Positions 1-7,880 of a stretch of 16,962 nt of DNA are shown piece after piece. Below the pieces are notes generated by a model. The model made no database searches. It was not told the origin of the DNA and was given only the letters and a program-made list of their open reading frames with translations. The translations under genes and the position numbers were made by a program. The stretch spans positions 1 to 16,962 of the forward strand of contig URGO01000059.1 of assembly GCA_900547435.1 (NCBI GenBank), written 5' to 3'. The first letter of the stretch is position 1. Each line of letters opens with the position of its first letter. Source of the DNA: an uncultured Parabacteroides sp. Its GTDB lineage: Bacteria > Bacteroidota > Bacteroidia > Bacteroidales > Tannerellaceae.

Positions 1-1200
1 GACTTTCTGCGAAATAACAGCGGAATCCATACCACCGGTATATCCACCTTCATGGAACGCGTCTGTTGCATAATAATGAGCGGAATCTCCATAAACTTCT
101 TTCTGTACTTTATAGAAGAGTGCTGCATATTTTGTGAAAGACTCACTGTCTGTCCTCAGCATACTTGGCCGCTGGAAAGAACACCAGGTTCCCTGCTTGA
201 TCACTTCTGCCGAAGGATCTTTGGAAGTAATATCTACCGGCACCATTCCGCTATATCCCTGAAGGACAGGCTGCATGCCGAGCTTTCTCATGATAAGCTG
301 ATTTTTTCTTGCGAGCTCCGTTCTCTCAGTGAACCAGGTATCATGAACCGGGCCGCCATAACCGGAAAGATTTGCCATATAGGCCCATGCATAGTAGGCA
401 GGTCCGGCAATGAAATCTTTGGCTTCCTGATGAGTATAACCAAGTTCTGTAAGGAAACGTCTCCAGACTTCTTCCTGAGCTGTGGCATCAAGAACTACAT
501 TTACACCATTCAGTGCAAGCCAGTCTAACTCATTTCTCCATTCCTCTTCGCCCCAGAAAGCCATAGAGTAGGAGAGGGTACAGTAGTTATAAGAATAACG
601 AACCGGGAATTTGGTTTCTTTATGTACCGTTTCTTCAACCGGAATAATGCTTTTCGGCATGGTGACCTGATCTCCGACCTGGGAAATATTGACGTTACAG
701 TAATATTTCAGGTAATAATTCAGACCGGTTGCAAGAGATACACCGTTATTTCCCGTGATATGGATCTTTCCGTTGCTCTGGGAAAGGTCATAATAGTCAT
801 ATCCATTTGCAGCATCTGCAAGTTCAAATGTAAACCAGTCTTTATAAGCTGCACCGATTCTTCTTTCAATAATTCCCTTTACTTCATTGATCGTATCCTG
901 ATCGGTAACAGTTACGTTGTATGCAGAGTTTTTAAAATCTTCAACCTGTACTGCAGGAGTCTCCTGAACAGCTGTACCACTTGGAGTTCCAAGCACACGG
1001 ATCTCGTTGATCAGTGCTTTGGAGGATTCAGACTGATATTCCACATAGACACGTACGATTCGTGCTTCTTTTTTATTTGCTTGATAAGATTCCCCCTTAG
1101 CAGGGCAGTTTTCTTTGTCAGACTTTTCGGCTAACTTCTCAAAATCCCGTCCATCCATACTAGTATAGACAGAATACTGGGAATAACCGGCAGAAGGAGT
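1..1200 (-). CDS. GH89 alpha-N-acetylglucosaminidase fragment (discoidin tail plus N-terminal catalytic part)
   Basis: Translating the minus strand in the carB frame gives an open frame with no stop down to position 1. The first part (about 1200-960) reads like the second half of an F5/8 type C (discoidin) domain (YTPSAGYSQYSVYTS, then INEIRVLGTP). It is followed by a NAGLU-type N-terminal domain (IERRIGAAYKDWFTFEL; NGVSLATGLNYYLKYY) and the start of the GH89 barrel (SYSMAFWGEEEW; GPAYYAWAYMANLSGYGGP; WCSFQRPSML; ATDPFHEGG). The Glu of FHEGG (bases 49-51) sits where the family's general acid/base is expected; the nucleophile would lie beyond the window. GH89 enzymes remove terminal alpha-GlcNAc from host glycans such as mucin and heparan sulfate. 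The 5' end (signal peptide and first half of the discoidin domain) is absent, replaced by carB. Leucine codons are CTN-rich with no TTG in 22, unlike the neighbouring genes, so I infer a Firmicute-like source. The family call is firm; its physical linkage to this chromosome is doubtful. Confidence 0.85.
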
Positions 1201-1215
1201 ATAAACCTGAATCTC
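1198..1215 (-). other. In-frame carB/GH89 chimeric junction
   Basis: Protein similarity to CarB ends at about residue 139 and discoidin/GH89 similarity begins at residue 139-140 with no gap and no frame change. The residues around the join (DEIQVYT) suit both parents, since a discoidin beta strand often reads like this, so a short stretch of shared bases could have brought the two together. The exact breakpoint cannot be fixed without the parent sequences. No insertion-sequence end or att-like site is visible at the join. Confidence 0.75.
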
Positions 1216-1620
1216 ATCCAGCTTCTTGACGAACAACTCGCGGTCCTCCGTATCCATAATGGCCTGTACCGGCGTACCCAATACCCGCACATGATACTTT
1301 TCCAACACGCCGCTCTGATATAGCGCCACACCGCAATTCAATGCCGTTTGTCCTCCGAATGCTAACAAGATGCCGTCCGGACGCTCCTTTTCGATGACCT
1401 TTTCCACAAAGAAGGGTGTAACCGGCAGGAAATATACCGTATCAGCCACCCCCTCCGAGGTCTGCACCGTTGCGATATTCGGATTAATCAATACCGTCTC
1501 GATGCCCTCTTCCTTAATGGCCTTCAACGCTTGCGAACCGGAATAATCGAACTCACCCGCCTCGCCAATCTTCAATGCGCCTGAACCCAATATCAGGACT
1601 TTCTTTATATCTTCGTTCAT
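1201..1620 (-). CDS. carB: Carbamoyl-phosphate synthase large subunit, N-terminal ~139 codons only
   Basis: CarB makes carbamoyl phosphate for pyrimidine and arginine synthesis, using ammonia channelled from CarA. The visible part is the start of the first ATP-grasp half: VLILGSGALKIGEAGEFDYS at residues 8-27, VLINPNIATVQTS at 43-55, PDGILLAFGGQTALN at 81-95 and VRVLGTPVQAIMDTEDR at 111-127. The ATG at 1620 lies 28 bases after the carA stop, the usual carA-carB order. A normal CarB has about 1,070 residues, but similarity stops near residue 139 (LDEIQV). From there the frame continues into a GH89 glycosidase. As shown it cannot be functional: most of the first ATP-grasp site, the second half and the allosteric domain are missing. 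I read it as a true carB start truncated by a chimeric join. Confidence 0.9.
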
Positions 1621-1648
1621 TTGTATATTTTCTTTATACGGTTTATAG

Positions 1649-2788
1649 TTATAACATGCCGATAAACTTATCGAATATCAACGCCTCGGTATCGGTGGGT
1701 CCTCCACAAGCCTCCGGATGGAATTGCGATGAAAAGAAAGGCTTCGTCTTATGGCGGATCCCTTCGTTCGATCCATCATTCATATTGATGAAAAGAGGCT
1801 CCCAATCCGCGCCCAGGGTTGAGCTATCTACCGCATATCCATGATTTTGCGAAGTGATGAAGCACTGATTTGTCCCCACCATACGCACCGGCTGGTTATG
1901 GCTCCGGTGTCCATACTTCAACTTATAGATACTCGCGCCTCCCGCCTTGGCAAGCAATTGATTTCCCATACAAATACCACATATCGGGCGATTATCAATC
2001 AACGCCTTACGGATATTCAGCACTGCGGCTTCACACGTATCCGGATCGCCCGGACCATTCGAGATAAACAACCCATCATATTCCAACGGATTGAAATCAT
2101 AATCCCAAGGAACCCGAATAACCTCCACACCTCGTTTCAACAAACAACGGATAATATTTGTTTTTACCCCGCAATCTACCAATACTACTTTCTTAAATGA
2201 AGAATGAGAAATGAGGAATGAAGAATCAGCCGGATAGGTTTCCGCCTTGCCATCAGGCGTATAGACAATTATCTCCTTGCACGAAACCTTATCTACATAA
2301 TTAATATCTCCATATTTCGGAAACTCTTCATTCTTCATTCTTAATTCTTCATAAAAAACGATGCGCCCCATCATCACGCCATGTTCGCGAAGTTTCTTCG
2401 TCATAGCCCGCGTGTCAATACCATAAATGCCGGGAATTTCCTCTTGTTTCAACCAATCCCCCAAACTGCATTCTGCATTCCAATGACTATATTCACGACT
2501 ATAATCACTCACGATAATCGCGCTGGCATGAATATGCTCGCTTTCCATGAAAGTTGAAAGTCCGTTCGGACCGAATACACGAGGAGGAACACCGTAATTA
2601 CCAACCAAAGGATAAGTCAACACCATCAATTGTCCTGCATAGGAAGGGTCTGTCAAACTTTCCGGATAACCGGTCATTGCCGTGTTAAATACAACTTCTC
2701 CGGCGATAGGCTTCTCAAATCCGAAAGAAAAGCCCTGAAATACCGTCCCGTCATCCAGTATCAAAGTCGCAGTTCTGTCTTTTTGCAT
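1649..2788 (-). CDS. carA: Carbamoyl-phosphate synthase small (glutaminase) subunit
   Basis: CarA hydrolyses glutamine and passes ammonia to CarB. At 379 residues it has the family length. The N-terminal CPSase_sm domain covers about residues 5-145 (LILDDGTVFQGFSFG; NTAMTGYPE; GIYGIDTRAMTKKLR). The class I glutamine amidotransferase domain covers about 200-379 (FISNGPGDPD at 241-250; GICMGNQLL at 271-279 with nucleophile Cys273; SQFHPEACGGPTDTE with His357 and Glu359). The usual His in GICLGHQ is Asn here, which I recall as common in Bacteroidetes CarA. Oddity: residues 147-156 and 190-200, in the linker between domains, are encoded by two GAAT-rich tracts that form an inverted repeat (see the repeat entry). 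The start at 2788 is supported by a TATCTTTG promoter element 43 bases upstream and by homology from residue 7. Probably co-transcribed with carB. Confidence 0.97.
   Translation of the reverse strand: MQKDRTATLILDDGTVFQGFSFGFEKPIAGEVVFNTAMTGYPESLTDPSYAGQLMVLTYPLVGNYGVPPRVFGPNGLSTFMESEHIHASAIIVSDYSREYSHWNAECSLGDWLKQEEIPGIYGIDTRAMTKKLREHGVMMGRIVFYEELRMKNEEFPKYGDINYVDKVSCKEIIVYTPDGKAETYPADSSFLISHSSFKKVVLVDCGVKTNIIRCLLKRGVEVIRVPWDYDFNPLEYDGLFISNGPGDPDTCEAAVLNIRKALIDNRPICGICMGNQLLAKAGGASIYKLKYGHRSHNQPVRMVGTNQCFITSQNHGYAVDSSTLGADWEPLFINMNDGSNEGIRHKTKPFFSSQFHPEACGGPTDTEALIFDKFIGML
2197..2352. repeat. Inverted pair of GAAT-rich tracts inside carA
   Basis: Arm 1 is 2197-2228 on the plus strand; arm 2 is 2321-2352 on the minus strand. 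Both begin ATGAAGAAT and are built from GAATGA-like units. Aligned, they agree at 25 of 32 positions (24 of the first 28). The 92 bases between them code for ordinary CarA linker (DINYVDKVSCKEII). In the protein the tracts appear as EELRMKNEEF and FLISHSSFKK, both in frame. The arms could pair in the mRNA or as cruciform DNA. I recall similar AAGAATGAAGAATGAAG tracts from intergenic regions of Bacteroidales genomes, but could not check that here. Confidence 0.75.
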
Positions 2789-2831
2789 AAAAAATATTGT
2801 TTATTTAACTAACTATTCTAAATACAAAATG

Positions 2832-2839
2832 CAAAGATA
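2832..2839 (-). promoter_or_regulatory. Putative carA promoter -7 element (TATCTTTG)
   Basis: The minus strand reads TATCTTTG, a full match to the Bacteroidetes -7 consensus TAnnTTTG. No TTTG is found 19 bases further upstream (2859-2862 does not match), so only half the promoter is supported. It would give a leader of roughly 35 bases for carA. Confidence 0.5.
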
Positions 2840-2937
2840 CGGATTATATCCTTACTCCGTGTTCCTCTTTATCGCGTTTTTAATATCTTTAAGTAGTCAA
2901 GCCTCATTAAATGATTATTTAGGATTTTCATACAGAT

Positions 2938-3017
2938 TTCATGCCTATCTTTCCTTCAAAAGATGCCTATCTTTTCATCCGTTCATGCCTACCTTTTCCG
3001 ACAAAGATAGGCATGAA
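2938..3017. repeat. 80-bp intergenic element: 22-bp-pitch motif array with perfect inverted ends
   Basis: The motif ATGCCTATCTTT starts at 2941 and 2963 and, with one change, at 2985, so the pitch is exactly 22 bases. An inverted copy ends the element. The outer arms 2938-2952 and 3003-3017 are 15-base perfect reverse complements. The third copy (2985-2997) and the inverted copy (3003-3015) also form a 13-bp hairpin that on the minus strand is fully paired with one G-U. It lies just past the rhamnosidase stop codon and 150-230 bases upstream of carA, so it may terminate one transcript or regulate the other. There is no T-run after the hairpin, so a simple intrinsic terminator is not shown. 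Confidence 0.8.
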
Positions 3018-3022
3018 TTTTT

Positions 3023-5791
3023 TCAATTATAAATGGGAATCTTGAATGAATACACCCCTGATGGCACTTCTACACAAGTCGAATTTGACTTCTCTTCAAC
3101 AACACGGATATTTTTTACCTCACGAAGAGATATGTTACCTTCTGTTATCTGCTCGGCTTGAGCCGGGAGATATACTTTCGCTTGTGTATTAACCGGAACC
3201 ATTACCTGAAGAATATAGCATCCATTGTCCATCTTCCATTCACTTCTGATTTCACCATAAACCGATTGATACCGACAATTCATCCATTGTAAATTCTTTA
3301 CAAAAAATGGTTTAACCCGAAATTCCTTAAAGCCCGGAGCCGTAGCCTGTATTCCGCCCAACGATTGGTATAACCATTCACCAACGCTTCCGAACATCGG
3401 ATGATTATGCGAATAGACATTATCCGAATACTTCCAGGTTTCCCACAAAGTAGTAGCTCCGGAGGTCAGCATGTGTCCCCACCCCGGGAAATCCTTTTGG
3501 GTCACCATCCGCCAAGCGATGTCATCTCGCCCCATTTCATCCAAAACCGTAAGTACCACCGGTACGCCAAATATGCCAGATGTCACGTGATAATCCCGTT
3601 CGGCAATCGAAGTTATCAGTTTATCTCCTACCGCATTTTTCTTATCGTCCGGCACCAAGCCATAATACAAACCAAAGGCCTGCTCAGCGGGAGTTCCATT
3701 CCCGATTTGACCATCGGCAGATACAAAATTCCGGATAAATGCCTCCTTGATATGAAGAGCTAAATCAGCATATAGTTTCTCATCATCAGACCTATTCAAC
3801 AAATGAGCAAACTCCGTAATCAAAATAGCATGATGATAGAAATGGGCCGTAGCAAATAACGCCGGAATACGGACATCCAAGCTCTCATGGTCATTAATGC
3901 ACCGGTCTATCAGATAATCCTTTGATTGGGAGTACAAGAAATCTACTTGTTTTTTCAACGCCGGATAAAATTGACGGACTATCCGAGTATCACCATAATA
4001 AGTATACAATTGCTTTTGCAAAAAGGCGAATGCCAATTGCCAGCCTATCGGTCCGCTTCCCTCACCCAGTCCTTGATCGGCTATGCCGTTATAAGGAGCC
4101 GTTTCCGGGAATCCTCCGGACGGACGCTGGTCATTGGCAAAATCACGTATCGCTTTCTGATAAAAGTTGTGCATATTATAGAAGTAACAAAAAGTCCTCG
4201 AAACGCCAACGATATCCCCTCCATATCCGAACTTCTCACGAGCCGGACAATCGGATTCTACACTAAACACATTGCTAAGGAAAGTATAATCCAATACTTG
4301 ATGCAATCGGTTCAACATCGGATCCGAACATTCAAAACTTCCGTCAGGTCGTAAGTCCGCACTCAAACGAATACCTTCAATATCCTCCAATTCCGGACGC
4401 CCTGGCCATCCGGTTATCTCGACATAGCGAAAACCATGGAAAGTAAAACGAGGATTCCATATTTCTTCCCCTTCTCCTTTCAGGATATAAGAATCCTCTT
4501 GCCAAGCGGTCTGAGGAGCACCGGGTGCCTTCCAATCGGCATTCCAGATTGTTTTGTGTTGTCCGGCCACAGAGGTCATCACATTCAGGCTTCCATCCGA
4601 ATACACATCCTCTCCATAACGAATTTTGATTTGTGTACCTTTCTCACCCTTTACCTTGATACGTACAACACCGGCAAAATTCTGTCCCATATCAAAGACA
4701 AACTCTCCGGGGCGCGTTTCCGTCATTCGCTTTGGCCGGATAACCTCCCGGATCCGAACCGGAGGTTGCATCTGAGGAGTCAGCCTTCCCACCGGAGGAG
4801 TCTCTACCCGAATTGCCTTTTTCCATTCGCCCTCCTTTTCTTGAAAAAGAGAAGTATTCCATCCGTTTTTTTCCTCTCGCGCATCATAATGTTCGCCCAA
4901 ATAGACATTATTCCGGAGAATCGGGCTTTTGGAACATGTCCAATCTGCATCCGACCCTAATGTCTCAACCTTTCCATTCTTATAAACGATACGCAATTGC
5001 GCTCTTAGACAAGGTTGGCCGATAGTCAGGTATTTCCTCAGGTTCCGGAATATAGGCATCGGTATCGGATTATAAAACCCGTTTCCCAAAATCACCCCCA
5101 TGCAGTTCGTACCCTTTTTCAAGCAAGAGGTTACATCATAAGTACTATATAAAATCTCTTTCGCATAGTTGGTCCACCCCGGATCTAACCAATGGTCTCC
5201 TACTTTCTCTCCGTTCAGGCTCGCTTCATAATAGCCAATACCGGCAATATATAAACGTGCGCACGCTACATCATCTTTAACATGGAATACCTTGCGGAAC
5301 ATCGGAGCCGGATTATCCTTGTAAAAATCAACCTCCTTCTCTGGAGCCTTACTACCATCAGATATCCATTCGGCTTTCCAATCATTGTCCGCCAGCATGG
5401 CGGTTTCCCACCAAGCCGTTTCGCTCCATGCCGAGACATCTCCTGCCCTATCATAAGCCCTCACTTTCCAATAATAACGGGTAAAAGGACGAAGCCCTTT
5501 ACCGGCATAAGCAAGGTTAACATTCTCGGTCGACTTAACCTTTCCGCTTTTCCAAACCAACCCTTTTCCTGTTTCCAATTGCAAAGAATCAGTGGCGACC
5601 CAAATCTCATAAGCCGATTGAAAAACGCCACGCTCATCCGATTGCAATTGCCAACTAAGCAAAGGATTCCTTACATCTATCCCCAAAGGTTTCTGCATAT
5701 ATTCACAGGTCAAGTTTACCACTTTCAAGGAAGACGCACCTATTGAGCAGGCAATCATCCAACATAAAAGAATCAGTCCGTGTTTTTTCAT
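3023..5791 (-). CDS. Secreted GH78 alpha-L-rhamnosidase
   Basis: The protein releases terminal alpha-L-rhamnose from plant or bacterial glycans. It has 922 residues, typical of family GH78. Residues 1-20 are a signal peptide; Cys15 follows MIA, so a lipoprotein is possible but the lipobox is imperfect. Order of domains: a fibronectin-like N-terminal domain (~22-133; RPFTRYYWKVRAYD), the Bac_rhamnosid_N carbohydrate-binding-like domain (~160-335; YIAGIGYYEASLNGEKVGD), the concanavalin-like domain (~345-475; FDMGQNFAGVV), the (alpha/alpha)6 catalytic domain (~480-815) and a C-terminal beta domain (~818-920). The catalytic motif SDCPAREKFGYGGD gives Asp514, Glu519 and Asp526 with the same spacing as Asp567, Glu572 and Asp579 of Bacillus RhaB; LWETW supplies Glu784. 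No SusC/SusD or sulfatase partner is in the window, so it seems a lone gene rather than part of a visible polysaccharide utilisation locus. Confidence 0.95.
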   Translation of the reverse strand: MKKHGLILLCWMIACSIGASSLKVVNLTCEYMQKPLGIDVRNPLLSWQLQSDERGVFQSAYEIWVATDSLQLETGKGLVWKSGKVKSTENVNLAYAGKGLRPFTRYYWKVRAYDRAGDVSAWSETAWWETAMLADNDWKAEWISDGSKAPEKEVDFYKDNPAPMFRKVFHVKDDVACARLYIAGIGYYEASLNGEKVGDHWLDPGWTNYAKEILYSTYDVTSCLKKGTNCMGVILGNGFYNPIPMPIFRNLRKYLTIGQPCLRAQLRIVYKNGKVETLGSDADWTCSKSPILRNNVYLGEHYDAREEKNGWNTSLFQEKEGEWKKAIRVETPPVGRLTPQMQPPVRIREVIRPKRMTETRPGEFVFDMGQNFAGVVRIKVKGEKGTQIKIRYGEDVYSDGSLNVMTSVAGQHKTIWNADWKAPGAPQTAWQEDSYILKGEGEEIWNPRFTFHGFRYVEITGWPGRPELEDIEGIRLSADLRPDGSFECSDPMLNRLHQVLDYTFLSNVFSVESDCPAREKFGYGGDIVGVSRTFCYFYNMHNFYQKAIRDFANDQRPSGGFPETAPYNGIADQGLGEGSGPIGWQLAFAFLQKQLYTYYGDTRIVRQFYPALKKQVDFLYSQSKDYLIDRCINDHESLDVRIPALFATAHFYHHAILITEFAHLLNRSDDEKLYADLALHIKEAFIRNFVSADGQIGNGTPAEQAFGLYYGLVPDDKKNAVGDKLITSIAERDYHVTSGIFGVPVVLTVLDEMGRDDIAWRMVTQKDFPGWGHMLTSGATTLWETWKYSDNVYSHNHPMFGSVGEWLYQSLGGIQATAPGFKEFRVKPFFVKNLQWMNCRYQSVYGEIRSEWKMDNGCYILQVMVPVNTQAKVYLPAQAEQITEGNISLREVKNIRVVEEKSNSTCVEVPSGVYSFKIPIYN

Positions 5792-5815
5792 ATTATTCGA
5801 AATTTAAACGATGTA

Positions 5816-5823
5816 CAAAGCTA
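5816..5823 (-). promoter_or_regulatory. Putative rhamnosidase promoter -7 element (TAGCTTTG)
   Basis: The minus strand reads TAGCTTTG, matching TAnnTTTG, 25 bases upstream of the rhamnosidase ATG. A TTG lies 14 bases further upstream rather than at the preferred 19, so the -33 half is weak. Confidence 0.45.
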
Positions 5824-5903
5824 AGAATATATTGAAGCAATTTCTTTGCTTTTTTGACAGAATACTTTCCAAAACTGACCTTTTTTTCTTTTAAGAATAC
5901 TCA

Positions 5904-5947
5904 AAAGCACCGGAAAGGAATTTCAAAGAAACCCTTCCCGATGCTTT
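5904..5947 (-). terminator. Hairpin terminator of the yqgF-def-carboxylase unit
   Basis: Left arm 5904-5918 and right arm 5933-5947 pair over 15 positions. On the minus strand the two imperfect positions become G-U pairs, while on the plus strand they are mismatches, which points to a minus-strand transcript. The loop is 14 bases and the tail on the minus strand begins TTTTG. It lies about 30 bases past the stop codon of the biotin carrier gene. With 5816-5823 it fills the 188-base gap before the rhamnosidase gene. Confidence 0.65.
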
Positions 5948-5979
5948 ATAGAGACAGTACCAAAATTTTCAGTAAAAAT

Positions 5980-6306
5980 TTATTTCGGGTCGATACGCAC
6001 CATCAAATGATCCTTCGGTATCTGTTCACCAATTTGAACATTCACTTCAGATACCACACCTGAAATCGGAGCCACCACACGATTCAGCATTTTCATTGCT
6101 TGATGAATCAACAACAACTGACCTGCTTCTACCTCATCACCAACCTTCACTTCCAATTCAACGATTGTTCCCGGCAAATGAGAAATCACATCTCCAACAT
6201 AAGGTTTATGCCATACCGGACGATTTTTGAATTTCTCGGTCAGTGTAGTTTTATATTTACGCGCAGTAACAATAAAATCAACTAATTCTTGCTGTTCTTT
6301 TTCCAT
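5980..6306 (-). CDS. Small biotin carboxyl carrier protein (biotinyl-lipoyl domain)
   Basis: This 108-residue protein carries biotin between a carboxylase or decarboxylase active site and its partner. Residues ~38-108 are a biotinyl domain: VGDVISHLPGTIVELEVKVGDEVEAG, then HQAMKM with target Lys72, then APISGVVSEVNVQIGEQI. The residues before AMKM are His-Gln where Glu or a hydrophobic residue is usual. Residues 1-37 are charged and may bind the partner subunit. I chose the ATG at 6306, 12 bases after the upstream stop; a TTG at 6318 would add four residues but is a weaker start. It follows the carboxyltransferase gene directly, so the two probably act together. No biotin carboxylase gene is present nearby. 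Confidence 0.9.
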   Translation of the reverse strand: MEKEQQELVDFIVTARKYKTTLTEKFKNRPVWHKPYVGDVISHLPGTIVELEVKVGDEVEAGQLLLIHQAMKMLNRVVAPISGVVSEVNVQIGEQIPKDHLMVRIDPK

Positions 6307-6318
6307 ATCATGATGCAA

Positions 6319-7866
6319 TTAGAACGGAGGCAAACCGTGTTTCTTGGCTGGACGGTATTCCTCTTTTGATTCTGAGAACTTCAACGCATGCAACAACAAC
6401 GAACGGGTTTCTTTCGGCTCGATAACCGAATCGATAAATCCACGTGAAGCGGCAACATAAGGATTGGCGAATTTCTCGGTATATTCTTTCACTTTTTCCT
6501 GACGCATAGCCTCTTGGTCTTCAGCCGCCATAATCTCCTTACGGAAGATGATATTAGCCGCGCCTTCCGGTCCCATCACAGCAATCTCTGCACTTGGCCA
6601 TGCAAATACGAAGTCAGCACCTAAGTGACGAGAGTTCATAGCTATATAACCACCACCATATGCCTTACGCAAAATAACTGTAATCTTCGGAACGGTAGCC
6701 TCCGAATAAGCATACAGCACCTTCGCGCCATGACGGATTACTCCGGCATGTTCCTGGTATACACCCGGCAGATATCCAGGCATATCCTCTAAAGTAATGA
6801 TTGGAATGTTAAATGAATCACAATAACGAATAAAGCGTGCCGCTTTATCAGCACTATCACAATCCAGCACACCTGCCAGAACCATCGGCTGGTTAGCTAC
6901 GAAACCAACCGTCTCTCCAGCCATACGCCCGAAACCGATTACGATATTAGCAGCCCACATCTGCTGTACTTCCAAGAAGTCAGAATCATCCACGATACAC
7001 TTAATTACATCCCGAACATCATACGGCTGTTTCGGGTCTGATGGAACTACCTCTTCGATATTCAGCATAGCCGAAGGCTCTTTAGGCTCGAAAACCTTAG
7101 CACGTTTCTCGTTGTTCCATGGAATAAAGCTAATCAAACGCTTTACCTGGTCGAAACATTCCTGTTCGCTCTTGGCATAAAAATGAGCATTACCGGTGAT
7201 TTCCGCATGAACACGCGCACCACCCAAATCTTCCATAGAAATATCCTCGCCCAAAACCGTCTTGATTACATTCGGTCCTGTAATAAACATTTTTGAAATA
7301 TTCTCTACAACAAATACAAAATCTGTCAATGCCGGAGAATAAACAGCACCACCGGCACAAGGACCTAAAATCAATGAAATCTGAGGAATAACACCAGAAG
7401 CTATCGTATTACGATAGAAGATTTCACCATATCCGGCCAATGCGCCCACACCCTCTTGAATACGAGCACCACCCGAATCGTTGATACCGATAATCGGGCA
7501 TTTCATCTTCAGGGCATGATCCATAATCTTTGTTATCTTACGAGCATGTTGCAATCCTAATGAACCTCCGGCAACGGTAAAATCCTGTGCATAAATGCAA
7601 ACCGGAGCACCAAAGATCGTACCTGTTCCTGTTACTACGCCGTCACCCGGAAGGTCTTTCTTATCCATACCGAAATCACGGCCATCATGTTTTACAAACA
7701 AATCATACTCGTGAAAAGAATTCTTGTCCAAAATAGACAGAATACGGTCACGGGCTGTCATTTTTCCCATAGCGATTTGCTTTTCAATAGCAGCCTCGCC
7801 ACCGCCTTTTTCCACTACGGCTTTCTTCTCTCGAAGAGCCAGAATGTTTTTACTTAAATCTGTCAT
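6319..7866 (-). CDS. Acyl-CoA carboxylase/decarboxylase carboxyltransferase subunit (PccB/MmdA family)
   Basis: The 515-residue protein matches the biotin-dependent carboxyltransferases that move CO2 between carboxybiotin and propionyl-CoA or acetyl-CoA. Two crotonase-like halves are visible. The N half (~1-260) has GKMTARDRI, the oxyanion loop INDSGGARIQEGVGALAGYGEIF at about 128-150, and GPCAGGAVYSPALTDF at 168-183. The C half (~270-500) has VANQPMVLAG, the loop KAYGGGYIAMNSRHLGAD and AWPSAEIAVMGPEGAA. The end PAKKHGLPPF is typical of Bacteroidetes members. It starts 14 bases after def and is followed by the biotin carrier gene. The family includes propionyl-CoA carboxylase beta and methylmalonyl-CoA decarboxylase alpha; sequence alone does not settle the direction. 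No membrane decarboxylase subunit (OadB type) or biotin carboxylase is adjacent, so it must borrow partners encoded elsewhere. Confidence 0.92.
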   Translation of the reverse strand: MTDLSKNILALREKKAVVEKGGGEAAIEKQIAMGKMTARDRILSILDKNSFHEYDLFVKHDGRDFGMDKKDLPGDGVVTGTGTIFGAPVCIYAQDFTVAGGSLGLQHARKITKIMDHALKMKCPIIGINDSGGARIQEGVGALAGYGEIFYRNTIASGVIPQISLILGPCAGGAVYSPALTDFVFVVENISKMFITGPNVIKTVLGEDISMEDLGGARVHAEITGNAHFYAKSEQECFDQVKRLISFIPWNNEKRAKVFEPKEPSAMLNIEEVVPSDPKQPYDVRDVIKCIVDDSDFLEVQQMWAANIVIGFGRMAGETVGFVANQPMVLAGVLDCDSADKAARFIRYCDSFNIPIITLEDMPGYLPGVYQEHAGVIRHGAKVLYAYSEATVPKITVILRKAYGGGYIAMNSRHLGADFVFAWPSAEIAVMGPEGAANIIFRKEIMAAEDQEAMRQEKVKEYTEKFANPYVAASRGFIDSVIEPKETRSLLLHALKFSESKEEYRPAKKHGLPPF

Positions 7867-7880
7867 AACTTTTTAATTTA

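Noticed and set aside
982..1287. RVLGTP occurs in both CarB (1270-1287) and the GH89 part (982-999), as a possible recombination site
   Set aside because: The codons differ at nearly every third position, so the DNA is not shared, and the join lies elsewhere, near 1198-1215.
1970..1978. Loss of glutaminase activity in CarA because GICLGHQ reads GICMGNQ
   Set aside because: The nucleophile Cys273 and the His357/Glu359 pair are present, and the His-to-Asn change is, to my knowledge, common in Bacteroidetes CarA.
2829..3032. Plus-strand open frame of 67 codons in the gap between the rhamnosidase gene and carA, with a hydrophobic start
   Set aside because: It is made largely of the 22-bp-pitch repeat element and AT-rich leader, runs against all genes here, resembles no family, and its ATG lies right by the carA promoter box.
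2718..3100. A second assembly join between carA and the rhamnosidase gene
   Set aside because: Codon style and promoter type are the same on both sides and both genes are complete, so there is no sign of a break.
6307..6318. TTG start adding four residues to the biotin carrier
   Set aside because: An ATG follows immediately at 6306 with better spacing from the upstream stop; the extra residues (MHHD) match nothing known in the family.
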